From contig CP093829.1 in assembly GCA_033063855.1 (NCBI GenBank), forward strand, positions 6,892,243-6,956,242: a stretch of 64,000 nucleotides of DNA, written 5' to 3'. The notes beneath the pieces were generated by a model, which was not told the origin of the DNA, searched no databases, and saw only the letters and a list, made by a program, of their open reading frames with translations. The position numbers and the translations under genes were made by a program. Positions 21,750 through 35,296 of the stretch are shown piece by piece (the first letter of the stretch is position 1; every line of letters starts with the position of its first letter). The DNA comes from Smittia aterrima (taxonomy: Eukaryota; Arthropoda; Insecta; Diptera; Chironomidae).

Positions 21750-22877
21750 TTTATACTGAAAATAATTTTTCTTATCACGAGAACTTTTGATTTTGAAAGT
21801 CCGTCAAGAACTAAAGAAAATATTTTCTCAAGGCTTTAAAAATGTTTTTTACCGAAAAATGCGATTCGCTTTCGTTTCAGGATTATTTCGTGATTTCCAA
21901 CAGGTAAAACCAGCTCAATTAGCAACCTTTGTAAATCATCTGATTCTGCATGTGAATGTAAACTAAACGTTTATTCCTGAAGATCTTTGAGCACAGATCG
22001 TACTGAACAATTTTAATCACATGCGCCAATCTCTTGTGTTTAAATAAATGGACCAGAAAGTTTCTTTAGCAAAGGCTGTGGGACCGTTATTCGACCGACC
22101 CTTCTTTAAAATCTCTTGCAAGTTAATGTCAAATAAGATAGCTCGAGAGTCATCTCATTGTTGGTCGCCTTCTTTGAATAAAATGATTTTATTGTATTTT
22201 ATTAAAAATCCTTTTCTACAAATATTTTTGTTGAACTACTTTAATCAACTTTTCATTTCATCTTGCGCAATGTTATTCAACACACTTCCGATCGGTCTCT
22301 TTGAGCTTGACACACGACAGCATTTTTCATTACCAACACTCTCGTCGACAATCGAAATCGAAATGTTTGCCAAGATCACAACCAATTGTGCTGCTTTTGT
22401 AGTGAAAAGAAAACAAATCAAAAAAAAACTTTTGAAGATCAACGAAACTCAGTCTTGTGCAATGCGTCGATGAAATCGGTTGCTCATTTTCATCTTGAAA
22501 GAGTTTGTTTTGAAAGTAAAGTGTCTGAAGTGTCGTTGTAATTTAATTCGAATGTATCATGAAACAGTTTTGTGAATTGAGACTCATAAGTGATAAAGAA
22601 GCTTCCGGTTGTCTATTGCTTTGCCTTTAAAAATTCGTAGCGAGACTTATTGTTGAAGATCGTTGAACAGCCAAAAAATTCGAGCAAAACGGTTTTGACT
22701 AGAATGCTTTTGAGTCGATGAAATGGAGCAGAAACATTTTTTCGGTGTCAATTTTTCATGCTCGAAGTAAAGAAAAATGTAAAAGCATAGCAAATCAAAC
22801 ATAGAAGTGAACGAGAAGGGTTCAGCGAAATAGAAAATCTTGAGTCGAGCGGTGAACTTCGGTGTCTTTGTTTCAAA
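21750..22877. other. Spacer with a zinc-finger relic, upstream of forked
   Basis: At about 21941-22045 (minus) the sequence matches the last finger of the zinc-finger genes at 3.4-5.9 kb (reads VQYDLCSKIFRNK, with the first Cys of the finger changed to Tyr), a detached decayed fragment. The rest, especially 22500-22877, probably holds the promoter and 5'UTR of forked. The minus frame at 22245-22442 has no ATG and is not called. Confidence 0.5.
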
Positions 22878-25800
22878 ATGTGCATTTTAGATTTCTTAAA
22901 ATCCGATTCGTCAAAGGCTCACAAGTTTCAAAAGTTCATGAATCACACTTACAAGCATAACAACGTGATTTACTTTAACGACAACATATCGATGGTGGAG
23001 AAAGGAAGAGTGCGAGATACGAGTAAACTCATTTCCAGCTTCATGCATGATCGGGCGGCGAAAGATTTCGAAGCGAAGTCTGCGACTTTTGATTTCTCTT
23101 CAGACGATCGAGAGAGATCGTCAACTGATGATGACAACAATAGCACTTGCACGTTGTGCACGTCGAGCTTCAGCTTTTGCAACACTTCATGCAACTCGTT
23201 CAAGTATTTTTGTCTTCGTTATCTTTTCGAGAATCAACGCTCACTCTCATAATTTTTTTTTCAGATTTAATTTCACTGACAGCTTAGAAATCCACGGCGG
23301 ATATGCTAATCGCAATACGCGGTGAGTGATAGTAATGCAGTTTGCAACTTTGTGTCTCAATCAAACGACGCGCGATCTTCTTAAGGAAAATGAAATTAAA
23401 AGAAAAGCAAATTAATTGGAAGTTACGAAGATCTTAGTGTGAGACTTAACAATCTCAACTTTACGCTTCGAAAAGTGAGAGAAACGAAGAAAATTGCCTT
23501 TACCGCTGTTTTCTTCTGTTCGTCTTAACGTGGAATGAGAGCGAATTGCAATGGAATTGAAGAAAAGTTGAGAACAATCTCAGTTGCTTTCTGCTGATCA
23601 ATTTTTCAAGACGTGTCTTGAGTGAATTTTCGGTTTGCGGTAGTTTAACGTTTTAATGATAGGTAAATTGATAATTGCAATCTTTTCGAGCACTGAGACG
23701 ACAAATAAAGTGAAGTAAAAAAAACTAAGAAATTCATAATTAAAAGTGACACAGTTCATAGCCAGAAGAGCTTTAGTGGTTGATTTGAGTAAAGAAATGT
23801 TTTCACTTTATAGAGAAAATGCATTCAAATACGCTTTCTTTCTGTGTCTAAGAGTCTTTCTTGCAATTTGACGAAAGCAGTTAATCTTTGCAAAAATCGT
23901 GAAGAGTTTTATTTCCTTTTGAAACGAAGCGAAGTTGGGAAGTGAAAAAATATTTAAAGAAGAACTTCGATCTATTCGCAACAGTAATCTAACACCGATT
24001 AAGCTGGCAGAACTCAGAAACAATCATCATGACCACTCAGAAGCTGTGTTCGGTGGATCCCGGATGACAGCGTCCATCGAAAGCTTATCACATGATCGGA
24101 AATTGGGTCTTCACTACGCATCAGCTCGTGGTTGCATTGAATGTGTTCAAACGATATTGGAATCATCGCAAGAGATCAGGTAGGAGATAGATGTAACAGT
24201 TAAATCGATTATTATCTTCTTCTGCTCGGAAATTGACCGAGAAAAGGCCAACAGTGTATGCTGCGGCTCAGAATTCTCCTCAACAACTTACTAACATACT
24301 TTCCTCTCTGATCCAATTTGATCACAAGCAAACTCCTCTGACGACACAAGTTCCCGTGACTTAATCAAGTCATTGCGTTTGTCAATAACATTCTCTCATT
24401 GAAAACGAATTGTTCAGTAATATTTAACATTCACGGTGAGAGAATGAGTTTACCGTGCAGAGTCAAGCAGCATCATCTCTTGGACTCTCCGCGGTGGAAT
24501 ATGTGGGGCGCCTTCAATGTGTTTAAGCAATGAAAAACTGTTATTTTTCATATGCTCACTTGCTACCATTTCATTCAATGCTCGTCTTTTCACGTGAAAG
24601 CATTGCAAAACGGTTAACTTTCTGCAGCATTTTCTTCGAGCTTCGAATCGCTGCTGTTGCTATTGTTTCTTTGGTGGTTTGTGAAAGTGTTTAATAATTC
24701 AGTGTTAAGGCAAATAATTAAGATTTTGCGATCAAAAGCGATGCCGAATCTAATCAATCGAAGAAAAAAGAAAAGTAAAGTTCTCGAGGTTGTCGTGAAC
24801 GATAACACAGATTCCGATTCATCGGAGTACGACTTCTCGTCCAAGTTGAACTGCAAATACAACGTTTTTCCTGAGGAGTTGAGCAAGCTTCAAAAAGTCA
24901 TTGTCAAAGATGACAAAGACGACGCCAAGTCGATCAGGTTTGATCAAATGAAATGATTGTAATTAAGAGCTTTAAGGCTAAAGTTGCGTAAGCTTCACGC
25001 TTTGTTAAAACAATCGCGAGATGTTACGTTAAGGCAAACTCAATAATCCGCGTGTTGCACTTTCGTTCGAGGCGAACTATTTTCTTCGGCTTTGGGAAAT
25101 TTCTCTTTTATCACATTTTTGGACACAAAAGCCTTCAATTATTAATATTTTTCAATTAAAAATGAAAGCCAAAAAAAAATCGAAAAAGTAAAAACTGAAT
25201 CGCGCAACTACATAACTGACACCCATCTCATGTCATTATTGACTAGGAAGTTTGTTCGATTCGCACATTTTACTAATCCGGAAGATATAAAAGGCAGATA
25301 TCTAATATTAAAAACTTTTAATTGAAGCTCCACGCAACTTTCAAATGAATCTGTCTCCTTCCTATCATTATTTTGCTTATTAAAATAATTTCAATCACTT
25401 TGATCAATCTCATTAGCCTCGTTATCCTCGACGAAGAACTTCACCCACTTTTGTTTCGATAAAACTTTCTCGCTCCAGAATCAAACTAGAAAAAAGAGTT
25501 ACGAAACTCGTCTTAACAAATAGAACGCAAAGAACTTGTTTCGCGCTAATGTTGTTTGAGAGTGAAATGGGTCGATTAAAACCAGAATCGGAGAACCTCC
25601 TCATCAATGTAATTGAAAGAGATATTTGCATAATTTTCCGTTTGAATGATTGACTTGCAACAAGTCAAGTGAAAATGTTTATTGTCACCGTCGATTGGAA
25701 ATTACAATGAAAAGCTTAAGCAAGCGACAAGAAAGTTAAGAATGAGTAGCCTGACTGCCTTGTTAAGTTATCATAACACAAGAAGATAATTATAACACTT

Positions 25801-28800
25801 AACTTACTTTAACCACTTTACTTTTACTTTCTTAATTGTTTTAAATTCATTTTTTTTCCATTTCAAGTGCAAATACTCAAATGGACAATGACGTTACTCC
25901 CGTTTACTTGGCCGCTCAGGTAAAATCAATTCGAGAATTAATTAAACTTCAGAAGATAATTAAGAAATCACTTTTAGGAAGGGCATTTGGATGTTTTAAA
26001 GTTCTTGGTTGAAGCCGGAGGTTCACTTTACGTAAGCTTTCACTTTTACTAATTGCTTTGGATTATTTTTGATTTTGCGAAAAAAAAATTTAAGGTGAGA
26101 GCGAAAGATGGAATGACTGCTCTCCATGCTGCAAGTCAAATGAACCGGTTGGATGTTTTGAAGTGGATGGTGAGTTCTTCTTTGACTCAGAGTCTTCGAA
26201 ATTGTTTAAAGATTTTAAATAATTTTAGGTTGAAGATCAAGGAGTTGATCCGAACTTGAGAGATGGCGATGGAGCAACTCCATTGCATTTTGCAGCTTCA
26301 AGAGGCAAGAAAATCAATTCCAAAGTCTTTCAGTTTTTACAAGAATCTCTTCTCCTTAGGTCACTTGTCTGTTGTTCGTTGGTTACTAACTCACGGCGCT
26401 AAGCTCTCTTTAGACAAATATGGAAAATCTCCAATCAACGACGCAGCCGAAAATCAACAAACTGAATGTTTAAACGTTCTCGTTCAACACAGCACTGACT
26501 ACATGTCATCGAACAAGAAACAAACAAGACAATCGACGTCGAAATCAGAGAAATACAGCATCAATCACAGTTCATTCCTTTCCAAGTGTTCAACAGCCAG
26601 TTCAGACTCGGAACCGTTTTATTTGCATCCACCAAACAATCGACCAGTTAAGGTGAGAGACAAAAATATTTTTTTATAATTCAATTTTTCTGAAAATAAA
26701 TTTTATTCTTAGGAAGGAAATTACACAAGATCTTCGCCCGATGGAGGTTACTACGGAGCTCTTCCCAACGACGGAATTTTCATCAACCCAATGCGTTCAA
26801 CTTTCACTCCACCAAGTCCTTCAGACAGCAGTGAAAGCTTTTTCCTTCACGATCCACAAGAAGTGATTTATAATCGAGTTAAAGATATTTTCGAATCAGA
26901 TGCGAGCGTAAGGGAAGAGCCGATTAACAGAAACAATGCGATGACTGTTCAAGCTGAGATTCATTCGAGCAGCAGTGGAGCCGCAAGTGCTTCGGACGAT
27001 GATCTTCAAGAAAATATGAAAGCGAACACAAAGAAAGCATTTGCGGCTGAGATCTTAGAGCCAACTACATCAAATAATCATGACTACGAGGATATTTATT
27101 TGGTTCGTGAAGAAGCGAAGAGCTCAGCGAAGAAGCTTTACGGAAGAAGTCGTTCAAGAGCTGACAGCGGCTCTCATAGTCGATCAGCAAGCACAAGTTC
27201 GACGAGAAGTCGCGATGTTGTTATGCAGAACAAGAATGTAAGACTTTCAATTCGAAATTGAAGACTTTTCATTCAATGTTCACTTCTTTCAGATTCATTT
27301 CGACAAGAACAGTCGCTACGAAGTGCCAAGGAAAAATGTTGAGAAGACTTCAAGTGCACAAACCAATCCTAAACCTCCTCCACAAGTGATTGAATCGACT
27401 TATGAGAGCGTTGGTCCTGAGAGTTCATTTGATCAGAGGAGTAATGATAATTCAAGTAAAAAGATTTCCTCGCCAATTGAAGCGCCCCCTCTCCCTCCTC
27501 CATTACCGCCGCCTCTCATGAAGACTCATAAAAATAACGTAAACCGAAACACAAATCGCGACAGCAACGATTCACTTGATGGAAGCATCGACTACAACCG
27601 GGAAGACTCTGATTTGATAAGTCTAGAGTCTGATTCCGGACTGGAAGTGGTCGAAGAGCCGACACTGCGTCCAAGCGAACTTGTTAGAGGAAACAATAAC
27701 AGAAGCATGTCAATAATATCAGGTGCGTGTTTGAATTTGTAACGAGGCGGCAATCGGAAGAAAATTTCTGTTTCGTTAGTGATGTCAAATTATTTCAACA
27801 AAAAAATAATTTCCCGTGAACAAGAAAAAAAAATGTTTTCAAGCGTCACAAACAATTTGATTTCGAGTAGACAAACACATCACTTATGGATCAATTATAA
27901 AAGTAACTGTGCGGCTTAATTAAAATGTGCATTGCGAGGAGTGTTTTGATATCTAAATGCATAGCGAATTAAAAGATATTCGTTACATATTTACTCAAAA
28001 AAATAATTTATATCGTTTTTATTCGGTACAGCGAATAAGAAATCCAAGCTCTTTAACAATAACTCGCAAGAGTGTGGTTTCAACACCAGCAAGAGCCATC
28101 AACACAAGCAACATAATGAGCTTACAAGCAGTAACGCAAGAAAAACTAGAGCTTCAGTCGACGGTGAGCAGCATTCGAATCAAGACACAGACAGTCTCTA
28201 CAACGGAATCTCGGGAGATTTGAGACGAGGGCCTAACTTAGTCAACAAGCAGCTTGTGCTTCCAATCATCACTTTCCCCCACAGCACAATCCCCAACGAG
28301 AACAATCACTTGATTAAGCCATCAGAGTATTTGAGAAGCATTGTCGTTACTGATAAACGGTCATCTCCGAGGTGAGAAAGCGTGAAGCGTTTGAGACAAC
28401 GTCAAAAGGCTGTTGAGTGAATAAATTTTTTTTAAGCTTTCATTAGATTTTCTTGATACCTTTTTCAAGAAAAAAAAAGATTTGTTGCATTGCAAAGTGA
28501 AAGTTTTTAATTTTTTTTTTGTTTTCGATTTGCTGAATCTACTCGAATTATACCGTTTTGTTAATTATATGCTTTCTATCTACTTCAGATCTCCAGACGG
28601 TGAAGAATATTCCACGATTGATAACGAACAGATTGCAGTTATACTTCATGACTCGCCGTCGGCCGAGTTGAGCACAAGTTCGAGCAAAAGTTCTCATGAA
28701 CAGGTAAAAGAACTTTTTGATTTCTTTGAGAAGATTTTTGAAATTTTTTCTTTCGCAGAGCAACTCAAATATTCCAGTTCCACCGCCGGCACCTCCGAAC

Positions 28801-29897
28801 TTATTCTCCAACACTGTGAACAGACATTCAACGAACAGCCAGGTGCCGAATCAAGATTCTACGATAAGAAAACAACATCAGCCGCTTTCCTCGATTTCAA
28901 TTCAAGACCTCAACAGCGTTCAGCTTCGACGAACCGACACAAAAATGCTTTCGAAAACGTTTTCCGCTCCTACACGTTCGATAAGTATGCAATGTCTCTC
29001 TTCGACGGGCGAGCAATTTGTAAATCAGAAAATTGATTTGATTGCTGAGTTGAAGATGTCGAAAGACATCACGGGAATCAAGAAAATGAAAGTCGAACGT
29101 GCCAAGATGGACCGCAATTCTGAGGTATATTCAGATGTTAACCGACAATTTAACATGCAAAATTATGTTGACACGGTAAATCTACTTAAAGAGCCTTTCT
29201 AACATCACAAAAACCGCCACCAATTAGAAAGAGAATGAGCACTTTAAGCACAAAATCGTCAACGAAAGAGTCGACGGTTTGATAAATTTTAAAACATTTT
29301 TGATTTGTTTTTTACAGATTCCTGCTCGCGACACTTTCGGAAACATCATTCCCGATTGGAAGCGTCAAATGTTAGCAAAGAAAGCAGCGGATAAAGCTAA
29401 GAAAGAATTCGAAGACAGATTAGCACGAGAAGCGGAAGATAGAAGATTATCGGCGATTCCCAAATGGAAACGTGATTTAATCGCTCGGAAGGAAGAAGCG
29501 GAACATAAGATGAAGTAAGAGAAACAATAAAATTGCGAATCTAAAAATAATTAAACTCCCAACTCGCAGACAACCATCTAACTCGAACGAAATGACTGAC
29601 TCGTGGCGAATGAAAATGTCTCAGCGAGCAATGAGCATCGACAACATTAGCTTTCTTTCGCCTCCGATTTCCAAGCCACAGTATGAGCAGGAAAGGGAAT
29701 TCGACGGCGGAAACGATTTAAAAGACGAACATGACTACAACGACAATTATAATGAGAATCATGGAAATACGGAAATGGAACAGACGACGATGCGACTTCA
29801 CGAAGGAGACGATGAGCTTGGCGATGACGAGAACAACATCATTCCTTGGAAGAAATTGCTGAGAAAGACAAATAGTCGTTTGAGTTTGATTTCTTAA
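22878..29897 (+). CDS. f: forked (espin-like ankyrin-repeat actin-bundling protein)
   Basis: Fifteen-exon model: join(22878..23203,23265..23321,23985..24179,25868..25919,25978..26031,26095..26169,26229..26304,26360..26652,26713..27237,27293..27722,28032..28371,28589..28703,28759..29175,29318..29514,29570..29897), 1159 residues, every phase closing. Ankyrin repeats cover about residues 165-310 (LGLHYASARGCIECV, NDVTPVYLAAQEGHLDVLKF, DGMTALHAASQ, DGATPLHFAASRGHLSVV, GKSPINDAAENQQTECLNVL), very close to forked/espin. Downstream lie Ser-rich linkers, a proline run PPPLPPPLPPPLM, the forked block NHLIKPSEYLRSI, PVPPPAPP, IDLIAELKMSKDI, and a C-terminal actin-binding module (IPDWKRQMLAKKA to IPKWKRDLIARKEE). 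Forked crosslinks actin in bristles. One intron (26305-26359) is GC-AG. The exon at 28032-28371 has no start codon and was found by splicing. The two most 5' exons rest on phase and splice signals only. Confidence 0.88.
24741..24937 (+). CDS. f: Alternative first coding exon of forked
   Basis: Inside the 1.7 kb intron before the second ankyrin exon lies an ATG-started frame (MPNLINRRKKKSKVLEVVV) with an acidic Asp/Ser stretch and KLQKVIVKDDKDDAKS. It ends ATC AG|GTTTGA, exactly the phase needed to enter the exon at 25868 (AG|T GCA AAT). The product would lack the first ankyrin region and carry a basic-acidic leader. Drosophila forked is known to make several proteins from alternative starts, which supports the idea; the GTTTGA donor is weak. 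Confidence 0.6.
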
Positions 29898-30688
29898 AGT
29901 TTTACGGGAAATGGAAAACTTTTTTTGAACTCTGAGTCTGCTTTAATTTTTCTGCCAACTATTTAGATCGATTGTGCAATATTCGTTTAGTGTTATCAGA
30001 AGCAAACTAATTAATATTTTAAGTAAACCTTCTCATCATTTATCTCATTCATAATATTTTTTCATTAAAACACTGTTGCAATATTATTCTAAGCTTGACG
30101 CAATAAATTATCATTTATTTTTAAAAGATATCTTGCATAACAATTTATTAATATTTCAGATGAGATATCTCGAGAATCTTTTAACAAATATTTTTGAAAA
30201 CGATCAGGACGCGCCCCGTAATGAGACAAAGTGGGAACGAAACTGCGTTTTCAGATTTTCTTTTCTTGAAATATTTCTGAAACATAAATTAATGTTTCAA
30301 GATAAATTGCTCGTTCATTTATTTTCATAAAGTGAACAAGTTGAGAACATAAAAATATTTAAGAACCTTCGATTCATTCGAATAAACTCAAACAAGTGAA
30401 AACGCACGAAGATTTCATATTTGGTCTCAACTTAAAGAACATGGTCGATGGTAGTGAAATACCCTTGAAGTATCTAAGCCATATTCATATTTTTTTTCAA
30501 ATTCAGTTTATCATTAATTGTGACTAAGTGGTGTATTGGAAATATCAATAAAATGATTTAGGAGACCCATTTCATCGTTTTCGGTCTCCGCTGGACCGGT
30601 CAGCGGTCTGAAAATAAAGAAAAAATAATAAAGAAATAATTTAGAATTTTTCGTATCAACAAAAAAGCGAAGAAAAAAGAAAAACGCG
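29898..30688. other. Spacer forked to E(Pc)
   Basis: 3'UTR of forked (several TTAATATTTT/AATAAA-like A/T stretches) followed by the promoter and 5'UTR of E(Pc). An imperfect inverted repeat of the form CGCTGGACCGGTCAGCGG is near 30588-30605. No coding sequence supported. Confidence 0.5.
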
Positions 30689-33600
30689 ATGTCGACAAAA
30701 CTTTCATTTAGGGCTAGAGCCCTAGATCCATCAAAGGCAATGCCTATATACTTTGCAGAGGAACTGCCCGACCTCCAGGAGTACTCTGCGATCAACAGAG
30801 CTGTTCCACAAATGCCCAGTGGCATGGAAAAAGAGGAAGAATCTGTAAGTCTTTAAAATGCGAAGCCATATTTGAAAATTTCAGGAAATCTGAGTTTTAT
30901 GCTTATGGCTGACGAGAAAGAATTTTTAAAAATTTAAAATGAAAATTCGCCAATTCTTCACTTGTTCAATTAAATTTTTCACTGCTATGACGACTTTTAA
31001 TTTTTTTCACACCTGAAAAAGTGTTTAAAGCTCATTAATACCCTTTATCACGAAATGCATTCAATTTGGGCGCGCGATTTTTCCACTGTTTACAACCGCA
31101 ATGAATAAATTTATTTTGTTTTTTTCAATGAACTTTTTTAGGAACATCACTTGCAAAGGGCGATAATGGCAGGTCTGATAATTCCGACTCCTGAGGTGTC
31201 TGATGTCAAAGACGATGGCTTTTATGATAAAAATTACCCCGCGGACTATAAGTTGCCCCGACAGCTGATTCACGTGCAACGTAAATGACAATAACGATCA
31301 AAGCCAAAGCAGTTGTCCAATTCTCATCAAAACTTTATTTTTAGCACTTTCACTTGAGCAAGATATTCCTGACTATGACATGGATAGCGCTGACGAAATG
31401 TGGTTTGATTCGCAAACAGCAAAATCAGAGTTGACTCCGTTCCAGTTCGAGCAGATGATGGATCGCTTGGAGAAGATCACTGTTTACTCACTGGACGATG
31501 CGAAGGCTCTTGTTCGACGAAACGAAGTCAATCAGGACGTCTTTGATTATTGGGTGAATAAACGACTCAAAACGGTAACAACATGGACTTTCTCACAGTT
31601 TGAACGAGATATGACAGTGAATTTGTGTTTTTAGAAACATCCTCTGATATTGTCTGTGAAGACGGAGAATCGAGGGAATACAACATCCAACAATCCCTAC
31701 ATTGCATTTAGGAGAAGAACCGAGAAAATGCAAACGAGGAAAAATCGCAAAAATGATGAGACGTCTTATGAAAAGATGCTTAAACTAAGGTGAGACTCTT
31801 CATTAAGAAATTATCTTCAAGTGCTTAACAAAATTTCTTTTTAGACGAGACTTGAGTCGAGCAGTTAAACTTCTCGAGATGGTGAAGCGACGAGAGAAAA
31901 CAAAACGTGAAGAGCTTCAGCTCAGCATCGAAATCTACGAGAAACGCTATCAAGCGAAAGATTTCTCGGGTCAGCTACTGGCCGAGTACACCTCAGCAGC
32001 AACGAAGCTCAGGTTTGTTGGATGAGTCTTTCCCTCTTCGTGAGATCAAAAAATCAACGATTTTCCTTCACAGACCTGCATTTGCGCCACTCTACTCAAA
32101 TCAGTATCACCACCAACATTCATCGAGTCTGGCGTCTTCGCAGCATAACCAGTGGAACTCTTCGTCACAAAACTATTCAAACCTTCACATGAATCATCAC
32201 CTGCAAAATAACAAAAGAGACTTCGATGGGCTTAGCACCAGCAGCAGTCGAAAAGAGAAAAGGCAATACAAGAAGCGGAAGCACAAAGCTCCTCGCGAAG
32301 TTAAGCCGAGTAAGATCAAAAGAAGTTCTCTTGATAACTTTTGTCATCAACAAAATACTCGAATTTCAGTTGAACTCTACGACGGTCTCTATTCCTCTGA
32401 AGAAGAAGACATTCTCAGCAATCAAATGGTTGTCTCAGAGAGTGAAGATGAAGGAATTTATCCATTTAGACGAAACAGAAATTGTGATTACTTCAAAGTA
32501 AGTTTTGCGTTGTTTGTAATAAGAGAACTGCGTTTTAAACTCTTTTTCTTTTTAGCCGCATGTTGAAGGTTTTGGAAGCTGGCCATGGGATTCATCTGAA
32601 GAAAATGGAACAGCTCATCCGAAGTATCGCTATAATCTGACATCCCTGCGTTTTCCAAGGTATTGCGTCTTCCCTTCTTTCCTCTTTCCATAAATCATCA
32701 ACACAAAACTTCTTCTTCCTTTTTAGACCACGTTGCATTGGCTTCGCTCGAAGGCGTGTTGGACGTGGCGGCCGCATCTTACTCGATCGAGCATCAACCA
32801 ACTACGATGATGTCTGGTCGCGACTTGATTACACAATTTTCGAAACGACGACGCCTAGCGCTGAGAGTCGACTACCGGAAATCATTGAATCGAAATTGCT
32901 TGAGGGAAATGGCGAGAAATCCTCGATGGACGTCGATGCATGCGACAAATTGCTAGCTCAGCACCAGTCGATTCTGTACAATCACCATAATATTAACAAT
33001 GTGATAAAGAGTGAAAATTCCAAAAATCAAGAGCTGAATGACGATCAAACAGCTGGAGGTGCGAACAATCAGAAACTCGATGATTTCGAACAGTTACTGG
33101 ACAGTGCGAGCGCAAGCTCAAATATAATTAACAAGAAATTAGTGTGTAAAAACATTTCGGATATTAGTGATGACAGTTTCCTGGCGAAGTCATCGACAGG
33201 AAGCTTCAGTCAGAGTGAAAATCTTAGCAAGAGCGTCAGTGTCGGCTTACTCAATACTCTGAGCGGTGACGTCTCAAGCAGTGGCGTTAGTAGCATCAAT
33301 GTAACGCTGAGTCAAAATAACACAACAATGCCTGAGTCCAACATCCCAACTCCAAGCTTAGTCGACGACGAGGAAGATGAAGTTACAAAGTCAGAAACGA
33401 CAGCTTTATCAAGTCACGTCGATGACTTTTACTTTAACTTTATGGATGAAATTAAGAACGAATGGCTTCACTTCCGACCCAAAACTCCACCATTATCGTC
33501 TTCGCCTACCGACGACATTTTATTCGACTCAGATCTAACAGACAAAACGAAAAAGTTTGCTGTCGAATTACAAATGCTCGATGATGCCTATAAAGAGACT

Positions 33601-35296
33601 GAAGAAAGTGGTTACACAGACAACATCTACCTGACTCAACCGATGTCGTTTAACTTCTGCAACAAGTTCATTGGACTGAACGATGAATCAACGCAAGAAA
33701 ATTCGACAATTATTAAGACAGAGCCCATTGAATTTATGGACGAATCAATTGACGAAACAACCAAAGCTGTCGAGCAAGACGCGGTGAAGAGATTACTTGA
33801 GAAATACCAGAATGACGTTGCGAATGATGAGACGCTTGAACTGGAGATTGATGAGATTGACTTCAACGAATGTGTAAGTAACAACGAGTCAATGGGTTGC
33901 AGTACTTTTAAGCTTCTCAATGATGACTTGATGGAAACTTTCAAGTCAGACGTCACCGAAAATAAATTCGACGCCACTGATGTTAACATCAAAAGCGAAA
34001 TCTTGGATTTCCCTCAAACGAATAATTCCGTACAAAACATCGCGACGAAGGAAGCGCCAATCGCTGAGCTGCAAACACATAATTACGTGCTACAATACGG
34101 GTCACCAGTCACTTCAAATACTGTTACGTTAAGCTCGATCTCGAGTAACTCCAATGTCATCTCCTGCAGTCCAAGCATTGACTCTTCAGGAATGACACCG
34201 ACGACGCTTTTCCAACAGCAATTCATCAACAGCGGCAATGCTATCATCTCACAACAAGCGCAGCAAAATAAACTCCAACCGATTGTCTATGATAGCAATA
34301 CAATTGTACTTGCTGCCGCTCCAAACAGGAACAACAAGCTGAATGGTCCCTCGGATCGAAACTGTAAGTTGAAAGTTTATTAAAATTATATTCAAGAAAC
34401 TTATTTTTAATTTTTTATTTTTAGTAAATCAAAGCAAGTACAAACAAGTCTTCATGTTGGACCTGACGCAAAGCCAAGATAAACGAAAGTTGGACAACAA
34501 TGTTATCAAGAAAACTTATGCTGACCTCGGCATTGGCTCGCAAAATATTCTTGTTTCGTCGGTAAACTCCAATCTCTTAACGACAAACACCAATAATCTG
34601 TCGCAGCAGCCGCAAACACAACAGTTTAGCTTAGTTCATCAGAATGCCCTTCAAAAGCCAATCATTCTAAGCACATCGACCGCAGGTGGTGCTGGAACTC
34701 TTCTGCAAACGACTCAAACGAATAATTCGGGAAATAAAATCATTGTCACGCCAGCTCCGCAGATTGCCGGAAACGTTTATGTCATACCGTCCTCAAACAA
34801 CTCTCAAAGTATTATTCTGGACAGTGGGAAAATGATAACAACAAACAATCAACTTCAAAGTCAACAAAAGATTCAGCCATCGCATCAACAGCGAGTGAAG
34901 ATGGAAAATAAAATGAATCTGATGCTTGAGAATAACGATAAGAATATCATCTACGCCAAATATAACAAGAACAAGTTGCTTCAGACAGTAGCCAACATCA
35001 TCCCGATGCAGCAAGGCAACAAGAGCGGTGTTCAGACTCAGAATCAAGTGGTGAAGCCAATCTCGTCGTCACCTCAGCAGTCGATTGGAATTATTTCCAA
35101 TAACAAAACAATTCAACGAATCCAACAGCAGCAGCAGCAAATTCTTCGTCCCCAATACGGCACGACCTCGGTGAACTTTCAAAACTCTCCAACTTCTTCT
35201 AAGATTATTCAACAACCTAATAACGGTAATAACATTTTGGGATCTGTCAATAATAACGATAACAGCAGTCAAGTCAATAGTACAACTCCACGTTAA
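30689..35296 (+). CDS. E(Pc): Enhancer of Polycomb
   Basis: Nine-exon model: join(30689..30844,31142..31280,31345..31574,31635..31789,31845..32012,32074..32497,32556..32659,32727..34363,34425..35296), 1294 residues, phases closing. The start MSTKLSFRARALDPSKAMP and the following EELPDLQEYSAINRAVPQMP are the EPL1 domain signature; it continues with KLPRQLIHVQ, PYIAFRRRTEKMQTRKNRKND, YEKMLKLRRDLSRAVKLLEM (residues about 1-260). A second conserved block KYRYNLTSLRFPR / GFARRRVGRGGRILLDRA is at about 445-480. The C-terminal half is long, Ser/Asn/Gln-rich and acidic, with a QQQQQQ tract. Family knowledge: E(Pc) is a scaffold subunit of the Tip60/NuA4 histone acetyltransferase complex in the nucleus. 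It lies directly upstream of invected, as in Drosophila. Confidence 0.93.

Noticed and set aside
22245..22442. Signal-peptide-like 65-codon minus frame
   Set aside because: The initiating codon is TTG with a stop just upstream; no ATG or splice acceptor gives a start.
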